Both the position numbers and the translations under genes were made by a program. A stretch of DNA of 64,000 bases from positions 22,125,501 to 22,189,500 of the forward strand of contig CATNEN010000001.1 in the NCBI GenBank assembly GCA_950097015.1, in the 5' to 3' direction. Positions 42,063 to 54,195 of this stretch are shown one piece after another. A model generated the notes under the pieces. It was given only the letters and a program-made list of their open reading frames with translations, was not told the DNA's origin and did not search any database. The first letter of the stretch is position 1; each line of letters starts with the position of its first letter. Origin of the DNA: Macrostomum hystrix (lineage: Eukaryota > Platyhelminthes > Macrostomidae).

Positions 42063-44542
42063 TTACTTTTCATTCGGAGCTGTCGCATTTTTTAGAAGTT
42101 TCTGAGCACTCAGCTGTCCATTGTGCTCAGCGACTTGCCCAGGCCGCTCACCCTCCAGGTTTGTGGCTTGGAGACTGGCTCCGTGATTCAGAAGATGCTT
42201 GATCACCTGGTTATTGCCAGAAGCGGCTGCAAGGTGCAGGGAGGTGTTTCCATCCAGGTCTACGAGCCCATGCTTGGCCCCCAGTCTGAGCAGCAGTTGA
42301 GCACACTCTGCATGCTCATCTGTCGGATCGCAGCATCCGATGGCGGCCCACATGAGCGGAGTTCTGCAGTCCCAGTCTCTGAGGTCGCAGTTTTGGTTGT
42401 TAACCTCTCCGTCTAGTTGCTTCACATCGCCCTGAGAAGCCAGCTCGCCAAGTCGGACGGCGGTCTGAAATTCGTTATTTTTTATTGATATTCTTTCAGC
42501 TGCATAATAGAGCACGCCACAATAAACTTACCAGGACTTCGCTTTCTGTCTGGTTGAACTTCCATCTGGAAATAATATTTGAAACCACATTTGAGTAAAT
42601 GTGTGCAACTAGTAAGTCTCAAAAGTACTTATATGGTACATTCCAACTGCCTTTTTCGCCATCCACTCACCGAATCAAAGCGCTGCAGATTCGTGTAGCG
42701 TCTAGTTTCCACGCCGTCCAATAGTACTTGGAGAAGTGTTGATCCGATAGACACTCGGATTCAGCCTTGAGAAGCAGTTCCACCAGTTCAATATTCTCAA
42801 TACCAATGGCCTTAGCGAGTTCAATGCAACTTCCATCTTTGTTCCTGGAGACCGCTGCTCCATTCCGCAAGAGCAGCTCTGCGATCGCTACATTTTCCTC
42901 ATCCACAGCGAGCTGCAACGGCGTCCTGTCCTCACAGTCTCTGCAGTTGGGATCTGCTTCGGTCTCAGTCAGCAGCTGCTGTACCAGCGGTGTGTTGCCA
43001 GACAGAACTGCGCAGTGCAAAACCGAGTGTCGGAGAGAATCAGCGCTTCGAACATCAGCTCCTTTGTCGATCAAAATGTGAGCACACTCGGCATGTGACT
43101 CGCTGCCCTGAGCAAAGTCTTCCAGCGAAGCAGCTGCAGCACACAGCAGAGCAGTGCGATGAGGGAGATCAACTTGCCTCTCATCCACTGATGATGGGCT
43201 TGAACCCGCGATTCGAGCCACCAACGCTGCGTTCCCGTCCGCTGCCGCCTGGTGCAGAGAGACTGGTGCCGTCTGAAAATGCATTTGAGAAATTGAAATC
43301 AGCTTGAAGTGTGTAAGAAACGGAGGACTTGCTGCCATTCTGACGTCACTCACCAAGGGTGTTAAACTTGGTGTCGCCCGTTCATATGCAGAACTTCGCA
43401 ACTCCCTGTAAGGAGGTTAGTCGTTTATTTGTTCATGCTTTAAAAATAACAAGTTTTTAGATATACGCTCGTAGATGAAACATGATTAGTGCGTACCGTC
43501 TTTCCACGATGTCCAGCCAACTTCCTGTCGTTCTGCACGGAACAGCCAGGCAAAAGAAGTGAATCGAGAAATTGTTGTCGTCCACCATTAACTTGAGTAG
43601 AAGTCGAACTGATGTCAGCAGAAGTTCATCGTCTTTATATTTCTCTGGGATGGGGTGCGCAGCCGTCAGCCGTGTTTTGAAACTGCTGTACTTGTCCTCA
43701 CAGTCATCAAAGGCTGTCACTGTGACAGTTACGGACCCGCTGCTTGCTTCAAACTCAATCAGGCTTGTGTCGTGGTTCGGCAGTCTGTCGTGCTGGTGAT
43801 CTGCGCCCTTTTCGCTCAGGTACCAGTTGCTCATGCCAAGTTCATCAAAGAGCACACAAATGTGGATTGGCGTTGAGTTGCGTGACGCCGAGGCCATCAA
43901 CAGCTTTTGTAGTTCTTCCACAAACCGCAAGGGCTGCTCACCCTTCAAGTCAAACGGTAGCCAGCCTAGAGGACACTCGGCTCCATCGTTGACTCGAATG
44001 CACAGGCTTGAGCCCTCCTCGGAGGCGGTGAGGAGTTTAGCGTCCGCAACCCGCACGAGATGCAGCAGCAAAAAGGCGGAGGAGAGAAAGCCAGCGATTC
44101 GCTTTTGATTTGGCCGTCTCTCGAAATCGAACAAACTCTCTGCCAAGGCAAGGTCGCACTGAAGCCTCAGCTCCGAGATCTGGCAGCCTTTGAGGCAGTT
44201 GAAGGCCACTCGAAATAAGTCGTAAAGTAGAAACTGACGGTGCTCATCGTTGCTTGGCAAATTCAGAGGGCTCCCATTGTCTAGAATCCGGCAAACTACC
44301 GAGTGATAGGGCGACATCCATGTGAAGTCGGACTTGTGAGAAGAGCTCTTGGCTTCGTTGGGGTTCGAAATGGACAGGACAAGCTCGCACATTCGATCTG
44401 CCTCTGATGGCGATGATGGCAGCAGCTTCAGCAGTGGAGGCTCTCCGGGAATCCGAGGCAGCGGCAGATCAGCATTCCGATTAATGCGGCAGGTTTTGAG
44501 CAGCTCACTGAGGACACCACCGTATAAACTGAGCAGGGCCAT
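42063..44542 (-). CDS. Ankyrin gene exons 1-5, array copy 2
   Basis: Exons are complement 43497-44542, 43354-43405, 42671-43272, 42532-42565 and 42067-42464 (or to TAA at 42063). The protein is the same as copy 1 except for Ser in LRHSVLHC. Sequence upstream of exon 1 is the 3' end of element C in copy 3, not the native promoter, so independent transcription is doubtful. Exons 2-5 enter and leave in phase 2, so a transcript from copy 3 could include them in frame while skipping exon 1, which has no acceptor at its start codon. Confidence 0.7.
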
Positions 44543-44794
44543 GCTGTGGTGTTTAATGCGGAGCGAAGCAGCTTTGCAGTTTTTTCTCTAGAGCTTTCAC
44601 GCGTAGTTTTGATAAGAAATAAAATGGAATGAAAAAATGCTCGTATGTTTCTGCTGACAGTCACAAAGCTTTTTTCAGGAAAAAAGGATGACACAGTTCT
44701 TGTGGCTTGGCTTTTATGGCATCGTAATTCAGGCCTTTCTCAACGACTCAGACCGAGTGATTATGCAACAATGGATAGCTCGCATGTTGGAGAG

Positions 44795-46821
44795 AAAGGA
44801 TGGATGAAATGTCTCCAACGAAACTTTCCCTGACTGCCTTATAATTATCCCAGTTGCACCGGAATAGAAAATGTACTTCATTTTCGATCCCGACTTTGCA
44901 CTTCGGGCAAATTCTGTTTCCATAAGGGATTTTCGGGTGAACAGAACGCAGAGTTTCGCAGGCCAGTCTGTGATTTCCTAAACGAAAATCTGACAGTATG
45001 CGCCTGTGTTCCGGATTTGAAACATTTTATAGATTTTTTTCACGTCAAAAATCCACTTGAAACTGCAGTAGAAATGGCTGAGCTTTGTAGAATTTTGCAC
45101 CTTGTCTGCAGTGTCCTAGGAAATCACTATGAAAGTTTTCCCTGTGAATTTGAACAGACTGTGTCTTTGAGCTCAGAGAACAGATTTGCAGTACAACACT
45201 TCTCTTTTTTGTTGCAATGCCTACTTCGCTGTATTCCGGGTCACGTATAAGCTTTGATATAATGGAGTCTGGGCGATGAGATAGGCATGACCAGAACTGG
45301 AGGCTTCTTTTCTGTATATCATATAATAGAGGCAGTCTACCAAGTTCTGATCGGGCCCCATTGCTGTCAGTATTTTGACTGAGCTGTAGTATTGCCTTGC
45401 AGTTCCTAAAGTTAATTCTCTCTATTAAGCCCCGATCCCAGGGTCCCCAGTTCCAAGAAACAAAGGTGCCCCAGGCCTCTGGGGCATACAGGACTATGCT
45501 TTCAAACATGGCTGTGCAGAACAGCATTAGCTGCTTAAATTTGACGCTTCGGAATCCTGCCAACTTCCTAAGAAAAATTATTGGGTAGTCACACTTTTTG
45601 CTAACTTCTATGGCGTGGGTATCGACTGTCCCCTTCGAGTTCATGTTAAATCCCAGGTATTTCCACTCTTGAACTGGTTCCCCAGTCGACACTGCATTAT
45701 CAAATTATTTGCCCTTTTTGTTGGGGAGTCACATTGCCAAAGCTTCGTTTTTGTAATATTTATTTCGTTTTTTGAAGCAAAAATCTGCTCCTTTGTCTAG
45801 ACCCTTTTGTAGTTCTGTTAGATCTTCGCCGAAAATAACTAGGCCATCACAATAGAGTAAGTAGTTGATTTCTTCATTCATTATATCGGTGTTGATGTGG
45901 AATGACTCATTTAACATAGCACTCAATGGGCCTATGCATAGGGAAAATGGTAGCTGCGACAAGGGACAACCTTGTCTCACGCCATTTGTGATTGGACGGG
46001 CCTTTGTTGCTGTACTTTCCTATGTCCTTATCTGGAAATTTCCTTTTGTGCATATGCTCTGAATCATTTTCATGATTGACGGGTTCACATAAAGATCTTT
46101 TTGTCATTTGATCAAGGTCGAGTGGTTAACCATATCAGAGGCACTTTTAAGATAGAAAAATACTAGATGAAAGGCATTTTCTTTCGTCTTTTGCTCTGAA
46201 TCAGTGTGAGCAGGGTGGCAATGTGGTCCGAAGTTCTATGACCTTTTTTGCTTTCGATTTGATTAGAAGACAATAATAAAAATTTAAATTTGGTCATCGA
46301 GTTTGCCGTAGATAATTGATGCGAACAAACGTGTTATCGCAGGTAGCACACTGATGGGCCTATAGTTTTCGGGGTCGATCGTTTCTGGGTCCTCTTTTGT
46401 AAATCGGGGTTGCTAACGCGACAGACCACGGCTGAGGTGTATAACCGAGTCTAAGTATTGCGTTGGATAGCTTAAGCAGCACGGGTTTTATTACTGCAAT
46501 TGCATACAAAATGTGCTCGTCAGCTATCCCATCTATTCCTGCAGCCTTTCTTTTCTTTAGTTTTTTAACCGCCTTATCAATATCCTCAGCACTTATTGTT
46601 TCTATCGCCTGATTCCCTCCCGGACACTGATGTTGAAGACCAGCTGACCTCATTAATAATACAATACAATTCGGCCTCGCTGCTTCTAGGCAACACAAAA
46701 CGCGCTACTTTCTTTCCAAAATTGACTCCGCATAAGGAATCTACAACCAGTGTTTGATATAAATGCTCTAAGAATACACCATTGCTAACTCTTGCTATTA
46801 TCCTTAGCAGCTGCACAAGTC
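44795..46821 (-). mobile_element. Non-LTR element C, copy 3
   Basis: As in copy 2, including the C-terminal Cys-His segment. All inactivating lesions are shared between copies, so the element was already dead when the unit was duplicated. Confidence 0.85.
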
Positions 46822-46843
46822 ATTGCAAGTAAAATATGTTCTC

Positions 46844-49323
46844 TTACTTTTCATTCGGAGCTGTCGCATTTTTTAGAAGTTTCTGAGCACTCAGCTGTCC
46901 ATTGTGCTCAGCGACTTGCCCAGGCCGCTCACCCTCCAGGTTTGTGGCTTGGAGACTGGCTCCGTGATTCAGAAGATGCTTGATCACCTGGTTATTGCCA
47001 GAAGCGGCTGCAAGGTGCAAGGAGGTGTTTCCATCCAGGTCTACGAGCCCATGCTTGGCCCCCAGTCTGAGCAGCAGTTGAGCACACTCTGCATGCTCAT
47101 CTGTCGGATCGCAGCATCCGATGGCGGCCCACATGAGCGGAGTTCTGCAGTCCCAGTCTCTGAGGTCGCAGTTTTGGTTGTTAACCTCTCCGTCTAGTTG
47201 CTTCACATCGCCCTGAGAAGCCAGCTCGCCAAGTCGGACGGCGGTCTGAAATTCGTTATTTTTTATTGATATTCTTTCAGCTGCATAATAGAGCACGCCA
47301 CAATAAACTTACCAGGACTTCGCTTTCTGTCTGGTTGAACTTCCATCTGGAAATAATATTTGAAACCACATTTGAGTAAATGTGTGCAACTAGTAAGTCT
47401 CAAAAGTACTTATATGGTACATTCCAACTGCCTTTTTCGCCATCCACTCACCGAATCAAAGCGCTGCAGATTCGTGTAGCGTCTAGTTTCCACGCCGTCC
47501 AATAGTACTTGGAGAAGTGTTGATCCGATAGACACTCGGATTCAGCCTTGAGAAGCAGTTCCACCAGTTCAATATTCTCAATACCAATGGCCTTAGCGAG
47601 TTCAATGCAACTTCCATCTTTGTTCCTGGAGACCGCTGCTCCATTCCGCAAGAGCAGCTCTGCGATCGCTACATTTTCCTCATCCACAGCGAGCTGCAAC
47701 GGCGTCCTGTCCTCACAGTCTCTGCAGTTGGGATCTGCTTCGGTCTCAGTCAGCAGCTGCTGTACCAGCGGTGTGTTGCCAGACAGAACTGCGCAGTGCA
47801 AAACCGAGTGTCGGAGAGAATCAGCGCTTCGAACATCAGCTCCTTTGTCGATCAAAATGTGAGCACACTCGGCATGTGACTCGCTGCCCTGAGCAAAGTC
47901 TTCCAGCGAAGCAGCTGCAGCACACAGCAGAGCAGTGCGATGAGGGAGATCAACTTGCCTCTCATCCACTGATGATGGGCTTGAACCCGCGATTCGAGCC
48001 ACCAACGCTGCGTTCCCGTCCGCTGCCGCCTGGTGCAGAGAGACTGGTGCCGTCTGAAAATGCATTTGAGAAATTGAAATCAGCTTGAAGTGTGTAAGAA
48101 ACGGAGGACTTGCTGCCATTCTGACGTCACTCACCAAGGGTGTTAAACTTGGTGTCGCCCGTTCATATGCAGAACTTCGCAACTCCCTGTAAGGAGGTTA
48201 GTCGTTTATTTGTTCATGCTTTAAAAATAACAAGTTTTTAGATATACGCTCGAAGATGAAACATGATTAGTGCGTACCGTCTTTCCACGATGTCCAGCCA
48301 ACTTCCTGTCGTTCTGCACGGAACAGCCAGGCAAAAGAAGTGAATCGAGAAATTGTTGTCGTCCACCATTAACTTGAGTAGAAGTCGAACTGATGTCAGC
48401 AGAAGTTCATCGTCTTTATATTTCTCTGGGATGGGGTGCGCAGCCGTCAGCCGTGTTTTGAAACTGCTGTACTTGTCCTCACAGTCATCAAAGGCTGTCA
48501 CTGTGACAGTTACGGACCCGCTGCTTGCTTCAAACTCAATCAGGCTTGTGTCGTGGTTCGGCAGTCTGTCGTGCTGGTGATCTGCGCCCTTTTCGCTCAG
48601 GTACCAGTTGCTCATGCCAAGTTCATCAAAGAGCACACAAATGTGGATTGGCGTTGAGTTGCGTGACGCCGAGGCCATCAACAGCTTTTGTAGTTCTTCC
48701 ACAAACCGCAAGGGCTGCTCACCCTTCAAGTCAAACGGTAGCCAGCCTAGAGGACACTCGGCTCCATCGTTGACTCGAATGCACAGGCTTGAGCCCTCCT
48801 CGGAGGCGGTGAGGAGTTTAGCGTCCGCAACCCGCACGAGATGCAGCAGCAAAAAGGCGGAGGAGAGAAAGCCAGCGATTCGCTTTTGATTTGGCCGTCT
48901 CTCGAAATCGAACAAACTCTCTGCCAAGGCAAGGTCGCACTGAAGCCTCAGCTCCGAGATCTGGCAGCCTTTGAGGCAGTTGAAGGCCACTCGAAATAAG
49001 TCGTAAAGTAGAAACTGACGGTGCTCATCGTTGCTTGGCAAATTCAGAGGGCTCCCATTGTCTAGAATCCGGCAAACTACCGAGTGATAGGGCGACATCC
49101 ATGTGAAGTCGGACTTGTGAGAAGAGCTTTTGGCTTCGTTGGGGTTCGAAATGGACAGGACAAGCTCGCACATTCGATCTGCCTCTGATGGCGATGATGG
49201 CAGCAGCTTCAGCAGTGGAGGCTCTCCGGGAATCCGAGGCAGCGGCAGATCAGCATTCCGATTAATGCGGCAGGTTTTGAGCAGCTCACTGAGGACACCA
49301 CCGTATAAACTGAGCAGGGCCAT
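46844..49323 (-). CDS. Ankyrin gene exons 1-5, array copy 3 (native 5' end)
   Basis: Exons are complement 48278-49323, 48135-48186, 47452-48053, 47313-47346 and 46848-47245 (or to TAA at 46844). Start ATG is at 49321-49323 (MALLSLYGG). Exon 1 holds an N-terminal domain of about 349 residues with no motif I recognise; it has mixed helix/strand-like character and no signal peptide or membrane segment. Then come two ankyrin blocks. This copy alone is preceded by unique DNA, about 590 bp from the divergent gene at 49913, and is the best candidate for the expressed start. Confidence 0.75.
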
Positions 49324-49912
49324 GCTGTGGTGTTTAATGCGGAGCGAAGCAGCTTTGCAGTTTTTTCTCTAGAGCTTTCACGCGTAGTTTTGATAAGAAA
49401 TAAAATGGAATGAAAAAATGCTCGTATGTTTCTGCTGACAGTCACAAAGCTTTTTTCAGGAAAAAAGGATGACACAGTTCTTGTGGCTTGGCTTTTATGG
49501 CTTCGTAATTCAGGCCTTTCTCAACGACTCAGACCGAGTGAGTGCAGTGCAACAATGGATAGCTCGCATGTTGGAGAGTAAGAAGCTTCTCTGCATTTTA
49601 GCTGCATAACGATGGCATATGCCAGTGTGCATAGAATGTATTCATAGCTAAGCTATGCATTTTCCTTTTTGTGCTCGGGTCTTATGGTTAACTTAAGAGC
49701 GTACTGGTCGGTTGTATTGTGACCATGAGACTATTGTGCTAGTCTTTGACAACCCTCACGAGAAAATTCTTCTTGGATCGATGAAAAGAGAGAAAGAGAA
49801 AACTTCCAATGGGGTCGAAAATTGTCTGTCTCAAAGCAACAAAAGCAGCCATCCCACTGCGCGTCGATAGAATAAAAACGAAATTAAAACGTATTTAGTC
49901 TGAATACACAGA
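49324..49912. promoter_or_regulatory. Divergent intergenic region (likely shared promoter)
   Basis: 589 bp separate the start codon of the ankyrin gene (minus, 49323) from that of the plus-strand gene at 49913. The first 255 bp belong to the repeat unit; the rest is unique. Shared promoter use is inferred from the head-to-head layout; no TATA or initiator element is convincing. Confidence 0.4.
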
Positions 49913-51091
49913 ATGGCAGATAAGAAAATCATTGAATTTTTTTGCAGTGAGGTAGCTTTAAAAAGACAGCAAGTAATGGACTGGCGGCAGCCAAGGATAG
50001 AGGAGAGATTTAGCGAGGACCTTCTAAGAGACCTCGCCAACATCAGCGGCGAGCATGTGCCAGCAGTCCGGGAGATTTCCGCTCTGCTAACGGTTCTGAC
50101 CTCGTGTGAGTCTGCTTTTAAAGAGAATTATAAAAGAGCATTTTCTCTTTTCCTAAGCAAAACATCCGTTGAAAGCATCGGTAGCGTGTCAAGGCCTGTC
50201 TTGCGTGACCATGAAAACCAGCCAGCTGCTCCTCAACCCGATGCTGCGAATCCACTGATTGACAAAGCTTGGCGTCTGACTGACCGAGCTGTGGTCGATG
50301 TTCCCAAATCATACTCAGAGGGCCTTGCCGCCGCTACCCTCTACTTGCTGCTCAGGGATGCTAGCCTCACCTTCATGGTCAGCGGCGGTGGTGGCAACCA
50401 GCGAGCGATTGAGATTCCGTGCCTGCTCGAGATGATTCGCCACAGTGAGAAGCAGGACACAGATAATGATTCGATTCTAAGCGAGTACCTGGCACTGGTT
50501 CACGTCAGCTTTCATCCCGAGTTCAATTTTCCCGGATGTGTTTACTGCCGCGAGAGCAAAAAGTGGGATATCCGCATTACCGTCCCTGGGCGTGGAGACG
50601 TCAAGGTGTCAGTGAAGAGCATAAATTTCGGGCCACCCGAGTACTTCAGCTGCTCTGAAAAGCACAGACTTATTATTAAGAAGCAGGAGGAAAGGGAAAT
50701 TCGATTTGTGGACAGAATCGATGGCGAGAACATACTGCTGCACAACTGCCCGTGCGCCACCTGCATGAGCAACCCTGTGCGGAAGGTGACCAAGACAGAT
50801 TCCAGCGCGCCACTGGAAGGGCTCGAAGGGGACTGTACAGAAAAGTTCAAACATGTCCTTCGTAGCCTGAAATTCGGAGTGGTCTACCTGGTTCACGCCA
50901 ACCTGTACTTCGAGCTGCGCTACGCCCTGATGACATTCGACCAGCAGAAGTTCCGAGGCCGAAGGCTCCACCTGAGATACTTATTCTTGGAGACGCTGCT
51001 GCAGTGCGCTCAGCAGGACGGTGTCCCGGTGCACCAGAAAGTGAATGGAAGAGAGCAGATTCCGACACTCGTTGACAGAACCGGCGGCTGA
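49913..51091 (+). CDS. Unrecognised single-exon protein, 392 residues
   Basis: ATG at 49913 (context cacagaATGG) opens an uninterrupted frame to TGA 51089-51091. I do not recognise the family. Visible features are a charged helical N-terminus (VALKRQQVMDWRQPRIEERF), a Gly-rich turn (FMVSGGGGNQRAIEI) and two Cys pairs that could bind metal (CVYC at about residue 208 and CPCATC at about 283). A hydrophobic C-terminal stretch (VVYLVHANLYFELRYALM, YLFLETLLQC) follows. There is no signal peptide. Even base composition and a full-length frame argue for a real gene. It is divergent from the ankyrin gene and outside the tandem unit. Confidence 0.7.
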   Translation: MADKKIIEFFCSEVALKRQQVMDWRQPRIEERFSEDLLRDLANISGEHVPAVREISALLTVLTSCESAFKENYKRAFSLFLSKTSVESIGSVSRPVLRDHENQPAAPQPDAANPLIDKAWRLTDRAVVDVPKSYSEGLAAATLYLLLRDASLTFMVSGGGGNQRAIEIPCLLEMIRHSEKQDTDNDSILSEYLALVHVSFHPEFNFPGCVYCRESKKWDIRITVPGRGDVKVSVKSINFGPPEYFSCSEKHRLIIKKQEEREIRFVDRIDGENILLHNCPCATCMSNPVRKVTKTDSSAPLEGLEGDCTEKFKHVLRSLKFGVVYLVHANLYFELRYALMTFDQQKFRGRRLHLRYLFLETLLQCAQQDGVPVHQKVNGREQIPTLVDRTGG

Positions 51092-52080
51092 ACTCGACAT
51101 TTGCCAACACTCAACTGGATTCAACCAAACTGGTGATGCTGACGGGATGACGTTCGACATAGCATCACATGACCGTGTCTTTTAGCTGTCTTCAAATCCA
51201 CATTTTATTCAACTCTCATCAAAGTTAAAATTATTTCTTCTTGAACTTTAAATCGTAAGCTGCTAAATTTTTCACTTTTCAAACTGATTTTCAGTTTCTT
51301 ACCAGAAATTATCAAATCTGTGCCTTTAGTGCATGAGCTAATTTTGCATAACTTTTATTGTCTAGCGGAAAACTTAGATAGTGGCTTTATGAATTTTCAA
51401 TTTCGCGCCTGTAAAAGTACTTTCAGTTAGCTAATATATCTCTTATCGAGCATCAATTGATGTGATGAATATTTTTCAATTATCATGTATTCGTACGAGA
51501 ATATTAATTAATAATGTTCAGAAGTACATCCGTGTTAAAAATGTAAGTTTTAATACAAATAAAATTACCAGCCATCCGAAAGCATATTGCCTCTATTAAA
51601 AATTCAAAAGAAAAATTTTTTTCCACTTGCATATGGGTCTCTGATGTGGTCAGGATCCATCTGCATGCATGTCTGTGGGTTCTGCAGTCAGCTCAGCAAT
51701 GCTTGAGCAGCAAGTCTCGTGCGCCGTTTATGATTAGCGAAATCAATGCATATTAATCTAAATTGGGCATCAATTGAGATCATTTTAAGTGTCAGTCTAG
51801 AAACCAAATAACCATGTAAAGGTCGACACAGAGCTCGAACAACCGCTTAACAAGTCTTTGTTTTGAAGGCATAAGTACAAGTGAGTCTGCATCGTCTCCT
51901 TGTAAACTTTTTTGTTTCGCTGCAGTTGACTCTGTTTGATTGTACTCGCGATCCTTGAGAAAATACTGCACATATTTGTACACCTGGTCTAGTAAGACTC
52001 TCTTGTAATTTCCACACAAGAGTGCGACCTGCTACGAGTATGTTCACAGAAGCATGCGTCTGGCAACCACGAAGTGCAAA
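51092..52080. other. AT-rich intergenic DNA
   Basis: The 3' flank of the 49913 gene; aataaa occurs near 51557. No other feature recognised. Confidence 0.45.
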
Positions 52081-52083
52081 CCT

Positions 52084-52785
52084 AGACAGACAAACTGCAT
52101 GCCACAGACAGACAAAGTGCATGCCCCAGACAGACAAACTGCATGCCCCAGACAGACAAAGTGCATGCCCCAGACAGTCAAAGTGCATGCCCCAGACAGT
52201 CAAAGTGCATGCCCCAGACAGACAAACTGCATGCCCCAGACAGACAAAGTGCATGCCACAGACAGACAAAGTGCATGCCACAGACAGACAAACTGCATGC
52301 CACAGACAGACAAACTGCATGCCACAGACAGACAAAGTGCATGCCACAGACAGACAAAGTGCATGCCACAGACAGACAAAGTGCATGCCACAGACAGACA
52401 AACTGCATGCCACAGACAGACAAAGTGCATGCCACAGACAGACAAAGTGCATGCCACAGACAGACAAAGTGCATGCCACAGACAGACAAAGTGCATGCCA
52501 CAGACAGACAAACTGCATGCCACAGACAGACAAAGTGCATGCCACAGACAGACAAAGTGCATGCCACAGACAGACAAAGTGCATGCCACAGACAGACAAA
52601 GTGCATGCCACAGACAGACAAAGTGCATGCCACAGACAGACAAACTGCATGCCACAGACAGACAAAGTGCATGCCACAGACAGACAAAGTGCATGCCACA
52701 GACAGACAAAGTGCATGCCACAGACAGACAAAGTGCATGCCACAGACAGACAAACTGCATGCCACAGACAGACAAAGTGCAAACG
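52084..52785. repeat. 22-bp minisatellite, about 32 copies
   Basis: The unit is cacagacagacaaagtgcat plus gc, with an aactg variant in some copies and a ccccagacag variant in the first copies. Because 22 is not divisible by 3 and the unit lacks stops on both strands, long frames are open in most reading frames; these are not genes. Confidence 0.95.
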
Positions 52786-54195
52786 GAGGTGTGGCAGAGC
52801 GCGTTTGCCTCTCGCACCAAAATTGCTGAGCTCGATTCCGCGGCGAGGCCACAGTTTATCTATTTGGAGCGCAGCTCCGGAAAGAAGGCTTGGAGGCTTG
52901 TTGTGCAATTTAAGCCCTTAGAGCCAACCTCCAATGCACAGCGAAAATGTACACTGCCTGACGATGAGAACATCAGGGCAGATGTAACACCTGTAGCTCT
53001 TCAATGTGGCCAACCTTCGCGTGGAGGAGAGTGGACAGGAAATTTCCTGGCAAAACAGTCACAAGGAAAAGACGTTTGGAAGGAGGCGAGTAGGAAACTC
53101 TAACCGACTTACCGGCCCTTTTCAGCAACGACATCTGGAGATGGCCGAACCGGATGTCGGGATGTCGGGATGTCGGGATAAATCAGGCTAAACCACCCCT
53201 CAGGGGTAAGAAGGAGAGCGTGGCGAGAAGGAGGACGTGCGTAAGACCCTGAGGGAGCCAAGCCGAAAGGCGATAACGGGCCACGGCCAAGAAGAAGATG
53301 TACACACCTGTGTGAGTGTATGCCTGCGTATGGTAACTGTGTGCGTGTGTGCTCAGGAGTCAGCGAATTGGGCAGAACTGCCTCCAGTAAAAATACAAAT
53401 ATTTTTATATTATGTTTTAGATACCACAGACAGACAAAGCTACATACCTACAGTTGCTATGAAATGGAAAGAACAAAAGCAAGGAACAGGCGCAGAAAAA
53501 CATGTTTTTATGTCCAAACTTGTGCCACTGCAGAGTCGGTGTGACACAAGCGTGCCTGACCAAAGCCCTCATTCTGCTCTCTTCTGCCTCATCCGAGAGG
53601 TTGCGCGGACACGTGAAGCTTCTATTTAGTCTTTCTATTTGAATCCAATTTCCAGGCTTTGAGTGGCAAATTTAGTTAGAAAAAAGCACAGGGGAAAAAG
53701 AGTAGGAGGAGAAAACCGGACTGCGGCTGCTTGCACAGAAACAGGATCGGCGGGGCGGCAGCGCGGGGCCTGCAGGGGGGATTGAGGCGCGCCCTTCTCG
53801 GGCAACCGGGCAGCAATAAAAAATCACTCAGCAGTTCATCTTCGAGGCGGGACATTGTGCGGGGACGTGAGTTGAATTATCGGGGGAGGGGAATCGTTCA
53901 GATTTCAATTTTAAACACCGAGCTGCAAGATTGACCCGGCTTTAACAGACAAACAAACAACACTGATTATAACAAACGTGGCTTAAACAGAGTATTCATA
54001 TAAGTTATATAAGCATTCCGTTGGGCTTGCAAACATAGCTAAACAAATAAGGTGACAGTTGGGACTCACAGAGAGGAATTGAAAGGGGAGAGGGATTAGG
54101 GGGAGCTAGTTAGAGAGAACAGACACGGTAGCGACCCGGCCGGCGCCCGCCGCTGCCCGCCTTAGCGATCCGTTCCCTGGTCTCTGTCAAGTTTG
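52786..54195. other. Intergenic; 3' flank of the first hnRNP gene
   Basis: Includes a short gggatgtc triplet repeat near 53155-53180. Probably contains the 3' UTR of the hnRNP gene (54.0-54.2 kb). No coding feature recognised. Confidence 0.4.

Larger units (their letters stand above)
40014..44794. repeat. Tandem 4.78-kb unit, copy 2 (complete)
   Basis: Complete 4,781-bp unit: 3' end of element C, rest of C, ankyrin-gene exons 5 to 1 (read on the plus strand), then upstream sequence ending ttggagag where the next unit begins. Differences from copies 1 and 3 are scattered single bases, so the copies are recent but not identical. Confidence 0.95.
44795..49578. repeat. Tandem 4.78-kb unit, copy 3 (borders unique sequence)
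   Basis: Full unit with a 3-bp insertion near 49541 (gagtgcagtg against gattatg). At 49578 it passes into unique DNA instead of element C, so this copy keeps the original upstream region of the ankyrin gene. Confidence 0.95.

Noticed and set aside
35549-49578. Array as a pure assembly duplication artefact
   Set aside because: Not fully excluded, but the copies carry their own base differences (Thr/Ser in exon 3, Lys/Gln in element C, a 3-bp indel in copy 3), which argues for real copies or at least distinct haplotypes.
51847-52921. Several 200-350-codon frames on both strands at the 22-bp repeat
   Set aside because: The repeat lacks stops and has a period not divisible by 3, so most frames are open; no start context or homology.
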